From Mumia xiangluensis (GTDB lineage: Bacteria; Actinomycetota; Actinomycetes; Propionibacteriales; Nocardioidaceae): a DNA stretch of 64,000 nucleotides. The stretch lies in assembly GCF_010994095.1 (NCBI RefSeq), contig NZ_WJYO01000001.1, positions 992,001 to 1,056,000 on the forward strand, written 5' to 3'. The notes under the pieces are model-generated. The model was given only the letters and a program-made list of their open reading frames with translations, was not told the DNA's origin and ran no database searches. Positions 31,061 through 40,592 of the stretch are shown piece after piece (positions within the stretch are counted from its first letter, which is position 1; each line of letters opens with the position of its first letter). A program made the position numbers and the translations under genes.

Positions 31061-32578
31061 ATGGACATCGAGATCGTCGGCCGGATGCTGTCGACTCTGC
31101 CGGAGGATGACGACCACCCCTACCGGACCGGGCCGTGGCGTCCGCAGACGACCGAGTGGAAGGCCGACGACCTCGAGGTCGTGGAGGGTGAGATCCCGCG
31201 TGACCTCGACGGGATCTACCTGCGCAACACCGAGAACCCGCTCCACCCGTCCCTGAAGAACTACCACCCGTTCGACGGCGACGGCATGATCCACGTCGTC
31301 GGGTTCCGTGACGGCACCGCGTTCTACCGCAACCGGTTCATCCGCACCGACGGGCTCGAGGCCGAGGCCGCGGCCGGCGGCCCGCTCTGGGCCGGGCTCG
31401 CGGAGAGCCCGGCGATCGCCAAGCGTGAGGACGGTTGGGGCGCACGCCGCCGGATGAAGGACGCGTCCAGCACCGACGTCGTGGTCCACCGCGGCACCGC
31501 GCTCACGAGCTTCTACCAGTGCGGCGACCTCTACCGGCTCGACCCGTTCAGCGCGCAGACGCTGGGCAAGGAGAGCTGGAACGGCCACTTCCCGTTCGAC
31601 TGGGGCGTCTCGGCCCACCCGAAGGTCGACCCCAAGACCGGCGAGATGCTGTTCTTCAACTACAGCAAGGAAGCGCCGTACATGAACTACGGCGTCGTCG
31701 ACGAGAACAACGACCTCGTCCACTACACCGACATCCCGCTGCCCGGGCCGCGGCTGCCGCACGACATGGCGTACACCGAGAACTACGCGATCCTCAACGA
31801 CTTCCCGCTGTTCTGGGACCCGGAGGCGCTCAAGAAGGACGCGCACATCGCGCGGTTCCACCAGGACATGCCGTCGCGCTTCGCCGTGATCCCGCGGCGT
31901 GGCCAGAGCAAGGACATCATGTGGTTCGAGGCGGAGGCGACGTACGTCCTCCACTTCGTCAACGCCTACGAGGACGGCGACGAGATCGTCCTCGACGGCT
32001 TCTTCCAGGGCGACCCCGAGCCGGCCGACAACGGCATGGGCAACAAGTGGCAGCGCGCGTTCCGCTTCCTCGCGCTCGACCGGATGCAGTCGCGCCTGCA
32101 CCGCTGGCGGCTCAACCTCGTGACCGGCCTGGTCAAGGAGGAGCAGCTCAGCGACAGCATCACCGAGTTCGGGATGATGAACGGCGACTACTACGGCGGC
32201 AGCTACCGCTACGCGTACGCCGCGACGGGCAAGCCGTCCTGGTTCCTCTTCGACGGGCTCGTGAAGCACGACCTGCTCGACGGCACCGAGGAGCGCTACT
32301 CCTTCGGTGACGGCGTGTACGGCAGCGAGACCGCGATGGCGCCTCGCGTCGGGAGCACCGGTGAGGACGACGGCTACCTCGTCACCCTCACCACCGACAT
32401 GAACACCGACGCCTCGTACTGCGTCGTGTTCGACGCGGCGCGCGTCGGCGACGGCCCGGTGTGCAAGCTGAAGCTCCCGGAGCGGATCTCCAGCGGCACC
32501 CACTCGACCTGGGCACCGGGCGAGGAGCTTCGTCGCTGGCAGACTGCGGACTCGGCCGCGAGCGCGGTCGGGCTCTAG
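31061..32578 (+). CDS. Carotenoid cleavage oxygenase family protein
   Basis: The 505-residue protein belongs to the RPE65/lignostilbene dioxygenase family. The four iron-binding His are visible: His186 (SAHPKVD), His234 (LPHDMAYT), His298 (VLHFVNAYE) and His481 (SSGTHSTW). The N-terminal block IPRDLDGIYLRNTENP and FDGDGMIHVV are also typical. Enzymes of this family split a conjugated C=C bond with O2, giving two carbonyls from carotenoids, apocarotenoids, stilbenes or isoeugenol-like compounds. A strong ribosome binding site (GAAGGAGAACC) precedes the ATG. Its neighbours (ligases, thiolases) suggest that the cleavage product is fed to CoA-dependent catabolism. Confidence 0.93.
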   Translation: MDIEIVGRMLSTLPEDDDHPYRTGPWRPQTTEWKADDLEVVEGEIPRDLDGIYLRNTENPLHPSLKNYHPFDGDGMIHVVGFRDGTAFYRNRFIRTDGLEAEAAAGGPLWAGLAESPAIAKREDGWGARRRMKDASSTDVVVHRGTALTSFYQCGDLYRLDPFSAQTLGKESWNGHFPFDWGVSAHPKVDPKTGEMLFFNYSKEAPYMNYGVVDENNDLVHYTDIPLPGPRLPHDMAYTENYAILNDFPLFWDPEALKKDAHIARFHQDMPSRFAVIPRRGQSKDIMWFEAEATYVLHFVNAYEDGDEIVLDGFFQGDPEPADNGMGNKWQRAFRFLALDRMQSRLHRWRLNLVTGLVKEEQLSDSITEFGMMNGDYYGGSYRYAYAATGKPSWFLFDGLVKHDLLDGTEERYSFGDGVYGSETAMAPRVGSTGEDDGYLVTLTTDMNTDASYCVVFDAARVGDGPVCKLKLPERISSGTHSTWAPGEELRRWQTADSAASAVGL

Positions 32579-32602
32579 CAGCAGCGAACGCACGAGGTGA
32601 CT

Positions 32603-33550
32603 ATGGACGACCCCACGACGCCGACTCTCCTGGAGCCGGGCGCGACGAACGCCGTCGGCCGTATGCTCGGGCTGCTCGGCGACGAGTGGACGCTGCTCGT
32701 GCTGCAGCGCGCCCTCACGGGGGTCACGCGGTACGCCCAGTTCCGGGCCGACCTGCCGATCTCCAACTCGGTCCTCACGGCGCGTCTGCAGCTGCTGACG
32801 GACGAGCTGCTGCTGGAGCGGAACGTCTACCAGACGAACCCGCTGCGTGCCGAGTACCTCGTGACGGCGCGGGGCCGCGCGCTGTGGCCCGTGATGCTGT
32901 CGATCTGGGAGTGGGAGCGTCACTGGGTCGCCGAGCGCGCTGACGACCTCCCGGTGATGCACCACGACCTGTGCGGGCACGACTTCGCGCCGGTGCTGTC
33001 GTGCCGGGCGTGCGGGAAGCCGGCGTCGGTCCGCGAGGTCGGCGCCGAGTGGGGTCCGAGCGGCAGCTGGAAGCGGTCGGTCCCCGAGGGTGCACGTCGT
33101 CGCCGGTCCGAGTCCGACTCGGGCCGCACCCAGGCGGGGCTGTTCCCGGAGACGATGACGATCTTCGGCAACCGCTGGGCCTCCGCCCTGATGGGCGCCG
33201 CGTTCCGCGGTGTCACGCGGTTCAGCGACTTCGAGTCCGCGCTCGGTGCGCCTCCGACCCTGGTCGCCGACCGTCTCAAGGCCTTCTGCGCGCTCGGTGT
33301 CCTCGAGGCGACGCAGAACGCCAAGCGGCCCGACTGGGCCGAGTACCACCTGACCGAGAAGGGCCGGGCCTTCTTCCCGGTCGTCGCCGCCTCGCTCCAG
33401 TGGGCCGACCACTGGTTCAAGGCGCCCGAGGGTCCTGCCCTCGTCCTCAGCCACGTGCCTTGCGGAGCGGAGTTCGTCGCCACCTTCACGTGCGACCAGT
33501 GCCAGGCCCCGCTCACCGGTCACGAGATCAGCATCATCCCCGCCCCCTGA
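32603..33550 (+). CDS. Twin-domain HxlR-family regulator with Cys clusters
   Basis: The 315-residue protein has two HxlR winged-helix domains in tandem, about 15-110 (LLGDEWTLLVLQRALTGVTR) and 180-280 (IFGNRWASALMGAAFRGVTR). Each is followed by a metal-site-like segment: CGHDFAPVLSCRACG and CGAEFVATFTCDQC. Single-domain HxlR proteins dimerise; here one chain carries both halves, so it could bind DNA as a monomer and sense metal, redox or an aldehyde through its cysteines (inference). The ATG at 32603 after GAGGTGA is preferred to a GTG at 32597. Placed between the oxygenase and ligase genes, it is the likely local regulator. Confidence 0.88.
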   Translation: MDDPTTPTLLEPGATNAVGRMLGLLGDEWTLLVLQRALTGVTRYAQFRADLPISNSVLTARLQLLTDELLLERNVYQTNPLRAEYLVTARGRALWPVMLSIWEWERHWVAERADDLPVMHHDLCGHDFAPVLSCRACGKPASVREVGAEWGPSGSWKRSVPEGARRRRSESDSGRTQAGLFPETMTIFGNRWASALMGAAFRGVTRFSDFESALGAPPTLVADRLKAFCALGVLEATQNAKRPDWAEYHLTEKGRAFFPVVAASLQWADHWFKAPEGPALVLSHVPCGAEFVATFTCDQCQAPLTGHEISIIPAP

Positions 33551-33584
33551 CACCGGGCGCCGCACGACGAAGGAGTCGCACACC

Positions 33585-35144
33585 ATGACCGAGCACGCCA
33601 CCCTCGCGGACATCATCCGTACGACGGCCAAACGGACCCCGGACGCGCCGGCGATCGTGGGAGAGGGCCGGTCGGTGACGCACGGCGAGCTCTCGACCCG
33701 TTCCGACGCCCTCGGCTCCGGGCTCGTCTCGCTCGGCCTCGAGGTCGGCGACCGCGTGGCGTACCTCGCGCGCAACGCGACCGAGTACTGGGAGCTCTTC
33801 TTCGCCGCCGCCAAGGCGGGCCTGGTCATCGTGCCGCTCAACTTCCGGCTGTCCGCGGACGAGGTGGCGTGGATCCTGAGTGATGCCGAGCCTGCCGCGA
33901 TCCTCGTGGAGGACCATCTCGCACACCTCGTCCCCGGGGACTTCTCCGGACCGCGTCTGGTGTTCTCGCAGGACGGTGACCCGCAGGTCCCCGCCGGCTG
34001 GGAGTCGTACGAGGCATGGCTCGCCACACTCCCCGCGGTCGATCCCCACCGTGAGCTCTCGGGCGACGCGCTGTTCTCGCTGATGTACTCGTCGGGCACC
34101 ACGGGTCGCCCCAAGGGTGTGACCACGACGGTTGCCGGCTTCCTGTGGGCGGTCGAGGCCTTCGGCGCCCAGTTCGACGTGTCTCCCGCGTCCGTCAGCC
34201 TCGTACCCACGCCGTACTACCACATCGCTGCGGGCGGATGGTCGCTCATCGCGCTCGCCGCGGGCGGCCGCATCGTGCAGTTCACCGAGGTCACGCCCCA
34301 GAACATGCTCGGCCTCATGGTCGGCCACCGCGCGACCCACGTGATCATGGTCCCGACGGTCATGCAGCTCTTCATCACGAGCCCGGAGGCGTCGAAGGCG
34401 GACTACTCGAGCGTCGAGTGGGTCGTGTACGGCGGGTCGCCGATCTCGGAGACGGTCATGGTGGGCGCCAAGAAGGTCTTCGGCGCCGAGCTCGCGCAGA
34501 GCTACGGGCTCACCGAGACCATCGGCGTCACGACCATCCTCGGTGCTGGCGACCACGTCGTCGGTGCCACCAAGCTGCGCTCGGCCGGTCGGGCGGTGCC
34601 GGGCGTCGACGTCGCGGTGTTCGACCCCGAGACCGGCGAGGAGTGCCCGACGGGCGTCGTCGGCGAGATCGTCACGCGCGGGCCGGGCGTCACGAAGTCC
34701 TACTGGCGGCGGCCCGAGGACACTGCGGCCTCGTACTGGCCGGGCGGCTGGTTCCGCACCGGGGACGCGGGCTACATCGACGAGGACGGCTACGTCTTCC
34801 TCAAGGACCGCATCAAGGACCTGCTGATGTCCGGCGGCGAGAACATCTATCCCGCCGAGGTCGAGAACGCGATCATGACCCACCCGGCAGTCCAGGAGGT
34901 CGCCGTCATCGGCGTGCCGTCGGAGAAGTGGGGCGAGACGCCGCACGCCGTCGTCGTCGCGAAGCCGGGCCAGGAGATCGACGGCGCCGAGCTGATCGCG
35001 CACACGCGCGAGCGCCTGGCGCACTACAAGTGTCCGACCTCCGTCACGGTGGTCGACGCCCTCCCGCGCAACCCGTCCGGGAAGGTACTCAAGCGCGAGC
35101 TCCGCGCCCCTTGGTGGGCCGGGCACGAGAGGAGCATCGGATGA
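33585..35144 (+). CDS. Acyl-CoA ligase, AMP-binding family (1 of 4)
   Basis: The 519-residue ANL-superfamily enzyme has the P-loop-like YSSGTTGRPKGVTTT, the substrate segment QSYGLTET, the hinge/core motif GWFRTGDAGYIDEDGY and the catalytic Lys in LPRNPSGKVLKREL. It converts a carboxylate, ATP and CoA to acyl-CoA, AMP and PPi. The start follows GAAGGAG. It overlaps the VOC-protein gene by four bases. Its acyl pocket cannot be read, so chain length or aromatic preference is open. Confidence 0.92.
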   Translation: MTEHATLADIIRTTAKRTPDAPAIVGEGRSVTHGELSTRSDALGSGLVSLGLEVGDRVAYLARNATEYWELFFAAAKAGLVIVPLNFRLSADEVAWILSDAEPAAILVEDHLAHLVPGDFSGPRLVFSQDGDPQVPAGWESYEAWLATLPAVDPHRELSGDALFSLMYSSGTTGRPKGVTTTVAGFLWAVEAFGAQFDVSPASVSLVPTPYYHIAAGGWSLIALAAGGRIVQFTEVTPQNMLGLMVGHRATHVIMVPTVMQLFITSPEASKADYSSVEWVVYGGSPISETVMVGAKKVFGAELAQSYGLTETIGVTTILGAGDHVVGATKLRSAGRAVPGVDVAVFDPETGEECPTGVVGEIVTRGPGVTKSYWRRPEDTAASYWPGGWFRTGDAGYIDEDGYVFLKDRIKDLLMSGGENIYPAEVENAIMTHPAVQEVAVIGVPSEKWGETPHAVVVAKPGQEIDGAELIAHTRERLAHYKCPTSVTVVDALPRNPSGKVLKRELRAPWWAGHERSIG

Positions 35145-35869
35145 CGACCGAGCAGTCGGGGTGGGCGATCCTTCGCCAGACGGTGATCGGGTCCGCGGAC
35201 ATCGAGACCACCAGCAAGGAGCTGCGCGAGACGTTCGGGCTCTCGGAGGGATTCGCCGACCCGATCCTCGAGGACGTCGGCCTGGCCGACGAGACGATCC
35301 GCGTCGGGCCCCAGACCCACCTCGAGGTCGTGGGTGCGCTCCGTGACGACGTGTCGATCGCGCAGTGGATCGCCAAGGGCGGCGGTGGCGGCGGCTACGC
35401 GCTGTCGATCCAGGTGCCCGACGTGGCGGCGCTCGTCGCTGCGGCCGAGGCCGAGGGCGTACGCGCCGTGGCTGACCAGGAGGTCTACGGCCACCGCATC
35501 GTGCAGCTCCACCCGAAGGACATGGGGCTGCTCGTCGAGCTCGACGAGATCGCCGACCCCGCCGTCTGGTTCTGGGACGACATCGAGACGACCCCGCCGG
35601 CCGACCCGGTGATCGACGACGTGGTCGCGGTCGACGTCGCATCGGCAGACCCGGCCGCGCAGGCAGCGCGGTGGAGCGCGGTCTTCGGCATCGCGGTGGA
35701 CGAGTCCGACGGTGTCCCGCAGATCGCGCTCGGCCACCGGACCGTACGCTTCGTCCGCGGCGAGCGCCCGATGCTGACGGCGATCGACGTCGCCCTCACG
35801 CCGGACCACGCCGACCGCGCGGGCGAGGTCGAGATCTCCGGGGTGCAGTTCCGGCTCGCGGCCGGCTGA
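35141..35869 (+). CDS. VOC/glyoxalase-fold protein, two modules
   Basis: The 242-residue protein has two vicinal-oxygen-chelate-like halves (about 8-130 and 137-240). The first contains HRIVQLHPKDMGLLVELDEI, with His and Glu spaced like VOC metal ligands, and a run of six glycines before YALSIQVPDVAALV. The second half is more divergent. The family includes lyases, isomerases and dioxygenases, and I cannot choose among them. The ATGA overlap with the acyl-CoA ligase upstream ties it to the catabolic operon, which ends at the terminator 18 bases downstream. Confidence 0.8.
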   Translation: MTTEQSGWAILRQTVIGSADIETTSKELRETFGLSEGFADPILEDVGLADETIRVGPQTHLEVVGALRDDVSIAQWIAKGGGGGGYALSIQVPDVAALVAAAEAEGVRAVADQEVYGHRIVQLHPKDMGLLVELDEIADPAVWFWDDIETTPPADPVIDDVVAVDVASADPAAQAARWSAVFGIAVDESDGVPQIALGHRTVRFVRGERPMLTAIDVALTPDHADRAGEVEISGVQFRLAAG

Positions 35870-35886
35870 CAGGCGGCCCGACGGAG

Positions 35887-35922
35887 GAACGGGCCCGAGC
35901 TCATGGGAGCTCGGGCCCGTTC
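35887..35922 (+). terminator. Strong hairpin terminator after the VOC gene
   Basis: GAACGGGCCCGAGCTC (35887-35902) pairs perfectly with its complement (35907-35922) around an ATGG loop. TTTCG follows. It ends the plus-strand operon that begins with the SCP-x thiolase. Confidence 0.88.
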
Positions 35923-35940
35923 TTTCGTGCTGCGACGGCC

Positions 35941-36010
35941 ACGAAGCCACGTTTCCTGGTACGAAGCCACGCCTCCAACCCGCGCTTCGTGCTAGCAGAC
36001 GTGGCTTCGT
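35941..36010. repeat. ACGAAGCCACG repeats, two direct and one inverted
   Basis: ACGAAGCCACGT (35941-35952) recurs as ACGAAGCCACG (35961-35971) and, inverted, as ACGTGGCTTCGT (35999-36010). The site is between convergent genes, so it may form a second hairpin for the minus-strand operon that ends at 36097. The rest of the 227-base gap shows no gene. Confidence 0.65.
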
Positions 36011-36096
36011 TCGAGAGAGGGACGGCGGGTGGCGCCAAGGGCAAGAACCTTCACAACCCTTCGGGTGGGCCGAGAGCCAGTCGGTGTGGCGACGTG

Positions 36097-37710
36097 TCAG
36101 CCGGCGTACTCCGACCGCAGGGCCGTCTTGAGCAGCTTGCCGCTCGCGTTGAGCGGGAGCGCATCGACGAACGCGACGCCGACGGGGCACTTGAAGTGCG
36201 CCATCCGCTCGCGCGCCCAGGCGATGATCTCCGCCTCGGTCACGGTGGCATCCGGGGCCGGGACGACGACCGCGTACGCCGACTCGCCCCACCGCTCCGA
36301 CGGCACGCCGATCACGGCGACCTGTGCGATCGCGGGGTGCCCGGTGAGCGTGCTCTCGACCTCCGCGGGATACACATTCTCGCCGCCGGACACGATCATG
36401 TCCTTCAGCCGGTCGTGCAGGTAGAGGTAGCCGTCCTCGTCGAACGAGCCGCCGTCGCCCGTCCGCAGCCAGCCGTCGTCGGTGATCGCGGCAGCGGTGG
36501 CCTCGGGGTTGCGCCAGTAGCGCTTCATCACGTGGCCGCCGCCGATCAGCACCTCGCCGCGCTCCCCGGGCGGGAGGTCGGCGCCGGTCGTGGGGTCGAC
36601 GACCCGGACCGGGACGTTCGGCATCGGCCGTCCGACCGACCGCAGCCGGTGCGCCGTCTCCGGCGTCGGGCGGTGGTCCTCCGGCGAGAGCATCGTGACG
36701 CCGCCGGTCGACTCGGTCAACCCGTACGACTGCAGGAACTTGCAGCCGAACACGTCCGTCGCCTCGCGCAGGACGGGCTCCGGGATCGGTGACGAGCCGT
36801 AGATGAGGTACTTCAGCGCGCTCCAGTCGGCCGTGCGTGCCTCCGGCTGCGCGACCATGAACTGGATGAGCGTCGGCACCGCGACCGCGTGCGAGACGTG
36901 GTACTCCTGCAGGATGCTCAGCAGGTCCGCGGGCGACGTCTGGTTGCGCAGCAGCAGGGCCGCGCCGTTCACGCCGGCGACCAGCGCGAGACCCAGACCG
37001 GAGACGTGGAAGAACGGCACCGGCGCGAGCGCGACCGACGTCGTGTCCAGCTCGAGCAGGTAGTGCATCGCCGCGATCGCCTTGCCGATGTTGGGCCCGG
37101 TGAGCTCGATGCCCTTCGGGTACCCGGTGGTGCCCGACGTGTAGAACATCAGCGCGCTCTCGTCGGGCCCGCGGGAGTAGCCCGGGTCGGTCGCGGGCAC
37201 ATCCGCCAGCCACTCGTCGTACGACGTGGTGCCGGGGTGTCCGGCGATCGTGACGACGAGCCCGACCCCGGCTTCGCGCGCGACGTTAGCGAGGTGCTCC
37301 ATGCCGCGCCCCAGGACGATGGCCGCGGGCTCGGCGTTGCCGAGGATGTACGCGACCTCAGGGCCGGCGAGCCGGAAGTTGAGCGCGGTCGGCACCCCGC
37401 CCATCTTCGAGGCGCCGTACATCACGGCGAGGAACGAAGGCGCGTTCTCACCGACGTACGCGACCCGGTCGCCCGGCGTGACACCTGCGGCGAGCAGCGC
37501 CTGCGCCACCTTGCTGGCCTCGAGGTCGAGGTCGCGGAACGTCGTCGTCGCCTCGGGCGTGATGACGGCGACCGCGTCGGGCGTGACGGCGGCACGGCGG
37601 CGCGTGATGTCCTCCAGCCGCTCGACGCGGGTGCCGTCGGGGTGCAGCGCGTACTCGGGGTCGCGGTACTCCGGCGGCGTCGGTACGAGCGTGGGGGTGG
37701 TGGTCTGCAT
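36097..37710 (-). CDS. Acyl-CoA ligase, AMP-binding family (2 of 4)
   Basis: The 537-residue enzyme has YTSGTTGYPKGIELT, the QSYGLTESTGG segment, GWLRTGDGGSFDEDGYLYL and the terminal catalytic Lys in LPLNASGKLLKTAL. The chemistry is ATP-dependent CoA ligation. It overlaps the DapB-like gene upstream by a single base (TGATG) and is the last gene of the minus-strand operon (SDR, DapB-like, ligase). The low identity to the other ligases here suggests a different substrate in the same pathway. Confidence 0.92.
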   Translation of the reverse strand: MQTTTPTLVPTPPEYRDPEYALHPDGTRVERLEDITRRRAAVTPDAVAVITPEATTTFRDLDLEASKVAQALLAAGVTPGDRVAYVGENAPSFLAVMYGASKMGGVPTALNFRLAGPEVAYILGNAEPAAIVLGRGMEHLANVAREAGVGLVVTIAGHPGTTSYDEWLADVPATDPGYSRGPDESALMFYTSGTTGYPKGIELTGPNIGKAIAAMHYLLELDTTSVALAPVPFFHVSGLGLALVAGVNGAALLLRNQTSPADLLSILQEYHVSHAVAVPTLIQFMVAQPEARTADWSALKYLIYGSSPIPEPVLREATDVFGCKFLQSYGLTESTGGVTMLSPEDHRPTPETAHRLRSVGRPMPNVPVRVVDPTTGADLPPGERGEVLIGGGHVMKRYWRNPEATAAAITDDGWLRTGDGGSFDEDGYLYLHDRLKDMIVSGGENVYPAEVESTLTGHPAIAQVAVIGVPSERWGESAYAVVVPAPDATVTEAEIIAWARERMAHFKCPVGVAFVDALPLNASGKLLKTALRSEYAG

Positions 37711-38765
37711 CAGGACTCCTGGGCGAGCTGGAACGGAGCGAAGACCGGCGGCTCGAAGATGCCGGGCGGTGCGTCGACGACGGGACGGATCGCCCGGAGC
37801 GCGGGTCCAGCCGTCACGAACTGGCCGGCCGTGGTGCGGCTGGTCGGGTCGTCGGGCTCGACGAGGTTGACCGTCATCACCATCTCGGGCTTGCCGTAGA
37901 GGTGGATCTCCCAGTGGTCACGACCGGCGTACTCCTCGCGGTCCGGCTCCATCGTCCAGATGATCGCGAGCGTGAGGAACGGCTTGCCGTCCCGCATCGC
38001 GTGCCAGCGCCACTCCGTCGAACCCACGGTGCCGGCCGCGATGTGACCGGCGGCGACCTCGAGGTCCCGCGAGGCGGGGACGACCCGGTGGTCGGGGACG
38101 ACCTCGTCGTACGAGACACCCATGCGCTCGCACATGAACGCGATGGTCTCCAGGTAGAGCGACGCGTACAGCGTCGGGAGCGGGCCCGACTGGTCCAGGG
38201 TCGCCGGGTCGGAGCCCATGCCCATGACCGTGAACGCGAAGTCCGGGTCGGGCATCCGGCGGGCGTCGAGGACCTCGTCGATCGTGATGCGGTCGAGCGT
38301 CATGCTGGCGCCCGTCAGCGCGAGCGTGAGCCGCTCGCCGATGATGCCGGGGCTGACGCCGATGCCGAAGAGCGTGCTGCCACCCTTCTCGCACGCCTCG
38401 AGGAACATCTGCTCGCGAGCCGACCCGTGCGCGCGTGGGAAGTGCTGGCCCGCGGTCGTGATGACGTTGATCCCGGCTCCGAGCAGGCGCAGCAGGTCGG
38501 CGTCGTGCTTCTCGTACGGCACCTGGAGCCGTGGAGCGTGCATGACCACGTCCGGCTCGGCGGCGATGATCTCGTCGATGTCGCGCGTGGCGAGGACACC
38601 CGTGGGCTCGCGGCGGGCGATGTCACCGGCATCGCGGCCCACCTTCTTGTCGCCGTACACGTAGAGCCCGACGAGCTCGAGGTCGTCCCGGTCCAGCACG
38701 CCGCGCAGGATCGTCTTGCCGACCGCGCCGGTCGCCCACTGCGCGACCCGGATCGGGCGGCTCAC
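37710..38765 (-). CDS. DapB-like NAD(P)-dependent oxidoreductase
   Basis: The 351-residue protein has an N-terminal dihydrodipicolinate-reductase-like Rossmann domain (IRVAQWATGAVGKTILRGVL) and a C-terminal domain like that of 2,4-diaminopentanoate dehydrogenase. Actinobacterial homologues lie in lipid or terpenoid catabolic clusters, but the reaction is not known; lysine biosynthesis is unlikely because of the C-terminal domain and the context. It starts at the GTG at 38765, overlapping the SDR stop by four bases (GTGA). Confidence 0.82.
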   Translation of the reverse strand: MSRPIRVAQWATGAVGKTILRGVLDRDDLELVGLYVYGDKKVGRDAGDIARREPTGVLATRDIDEIIAAEPDVVMHAPRLQVPYEKHDADLLRLLGAGINVITTAGQHFPRAHGSAREQMFLEACEKGGSTLFGIGVSPGIIGERLTLALTGASMTLDRITIDEVLDARRMPDPDFAFTVMGMGSDPATLDQSGPLPTLYASLYLETIAFMCERMGVSYDEVVPDHRVVPASRDLEVAAGHIAAGTVGSTEWRWHAMRDGKPFLTLAIIWTMEPDREEYAGRDHWEIHLYGKPEMVMTVNLVEPDDPTSRTTAGQFVTAGPALRAIRPVVDAPPGIFEPPVFAPFQLAQES

Positions 38766-39532
38766 GGCTTCGTCCGGAGCTCGGTGGCGAACAGGAGCTT
38801 GCCGAGTCCGCGCTCGTAGCGGATCGGGTCGCGCGCGAGACGTGCACGCGACTCGACGGCCATCCGGTCGGTGTCGCAGACCCACTCGCCGCGCTCCATC
38901 GCCTTGAGGCTCGTGGCCGCGATGTCGCGCGGCGCCTCCTTGGCTCCCTGGACGTGCGAGGCCATGCGGGTGTCGACGGACCCGACGATCAGCGAGGTCA
39001 CCGAGATGCCGTACTGCTCCAGCTCGGCGCGGGCGATGCCGCCGAGGTAGAGCGCTGCGGCCTTCGACGGGGAGTAGCCGCCCATGAACGCGGTCGGGGC
39101 GATGGCGGCGACCGACAGGACGTTGACGAACGAGCCGCCGCCGTTCGCCGCGAGCACCGGGGCGAACGCGCGGATCGTACGCAGCGGGCCGAAGTAGTTG
39201 ACCTCCATCTCGGCGCGGGCGGCGTCGGGGTCGGAGGCCTCGATCAGGCGGTCCCCCGCGTGGAGGCCGGCGTTGTTGATGACGATGTTCGCGTCGGCGC
39301 AGGCCTTGGCAGCAGCCTCGACGTCTCCGTCGCTGGTCACCTCCAGCGCGACGATCTCGGCGCCGGTCGCCTTCAGCTCGTCGGTCACCGAGTCGACGTC
39401 GCGCACCCCGGCGTACACCTTCGCCGCGCCACGGGCGAGCGCCTCTTCGACGAAGGCGAGTCCGATGCCGCGGTTGGCGCCGGTCACGACCACACGTGCG
39501 CCCTCGACGGCGGCGCCGCGCAGGGCGCTCAT
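38762..39532 (-). CDS. Short-chain dehydrogenase/reductase
   Basis: The 256-residue classical SDR has VTGANRGIG (cofactor), NNAG, and the active-site Ser, Tyr and Lys (NVLSVAAI, GGYSPSKAAAL). It interconverts an alcohol and a ketone with NAD(P). It overlaps a possible small upstream frame by four bases and the DapB-like gene by four bases, so the minus-strand operon is tightly packed. Confidence 0.9.
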   Translation of the reverse strand: MSALRGAAVEGARVVVTGANRGIGLAFVEEALARGAAKVYAGVRDVDSVTDELKATGAEIVALEVTSDGDVEAAAKACADANIVINNAGLHAGDRLIEASDPDAARAEMEVNYFGPLRTIRAFAPVLAANGGGSFVNVLSVAAIAPTAFMGGYSPSKAAALYLGGIARAELEQYGISVTSLIVGSVDTRMASHVQGAKEAPRDIAATSLKAMERGEWVCDTDRMAVESRARLARDPIRYERGLGKLLFATELRTKP

Positions 39533-39654
39533 GCGGAGGCTCCGGAGTACTTCGCGCGCTTCGTCATCTGCCCACGATCCACCAGGTTGCCGAGCACCGA
39601 TCCGTCGGCCCTGTCCTGAGTGGTGGGGGGAGCGGTGAGACCTACGTCTGTCAC
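39529..39654 (-). CDS. Possible 41-residue leader protein of the SDR operon
   Basis: A short frame from a GTG at 39654 would encode VTDVGLTAPPTTQDRADGSV and end KRAKYSGASA. Its stop overlaps the SDR ATG as ATGA, the arrangement used by the real genes around it, and it lies downstream of the shared promoter motif. No ribosome binding site is obvious and I do not recognise the product. It may be a chance frame. Confidence 0.35.
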   Translation of the reverse strand: MTDVGLTAPPTTQDRADGSVLGNLVDRGQMTKRAKYSGASA

Positions 39655-39733
39655 GGGGAACGCGTCCTTTCGTTCGGTGGAGGAGGTCAGCACTTCGGTT
39701 GACGGACTCACTCCGTTTGCTGTAGTAATCTCT

Positions 39734-39755
39734 ATCACACTGTTAATTGAAGTGT
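39734..39755. promoter_or_regulatory. 22-base motif in the divergent SDR / livG promoter
   Basis: ATCACACTGTTAATTGAAGT plus GT matches the element at 29693-29714 at 15 of 22 positions, with TGTTA-TTG-AGT fully conserved. It contains the inverted pair ACACT/AGTGT. The region from 39720 to 39757 is strikingly AT-rich for this genome, and the livG start is 22 bases away. Confidence 0.55.
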
Positions 39756-39776
39756 CACGAGTGGAAGGCCAGCGGA

Positions 39777-40588
<812 letters not shown>

Positions 40589-40592
<4 letters not shown>

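Noticed and set aside
30914-34210. 1098-residue open frame on the minus strand
   Set aside because: It is antisense to the SCP-x thiolase, carotenoid oxygenase and HxlR genes, has Arg/Val/Glu-rich composition and no domain; it results from high GC.
35024-37213. 729-residue minus-strand open frame that contains ligase-like words
   Set aside because: Its first part is an out-of-frame reading of the real ligase gene at 36097-37710; the rest is antisense to the VOC gene.
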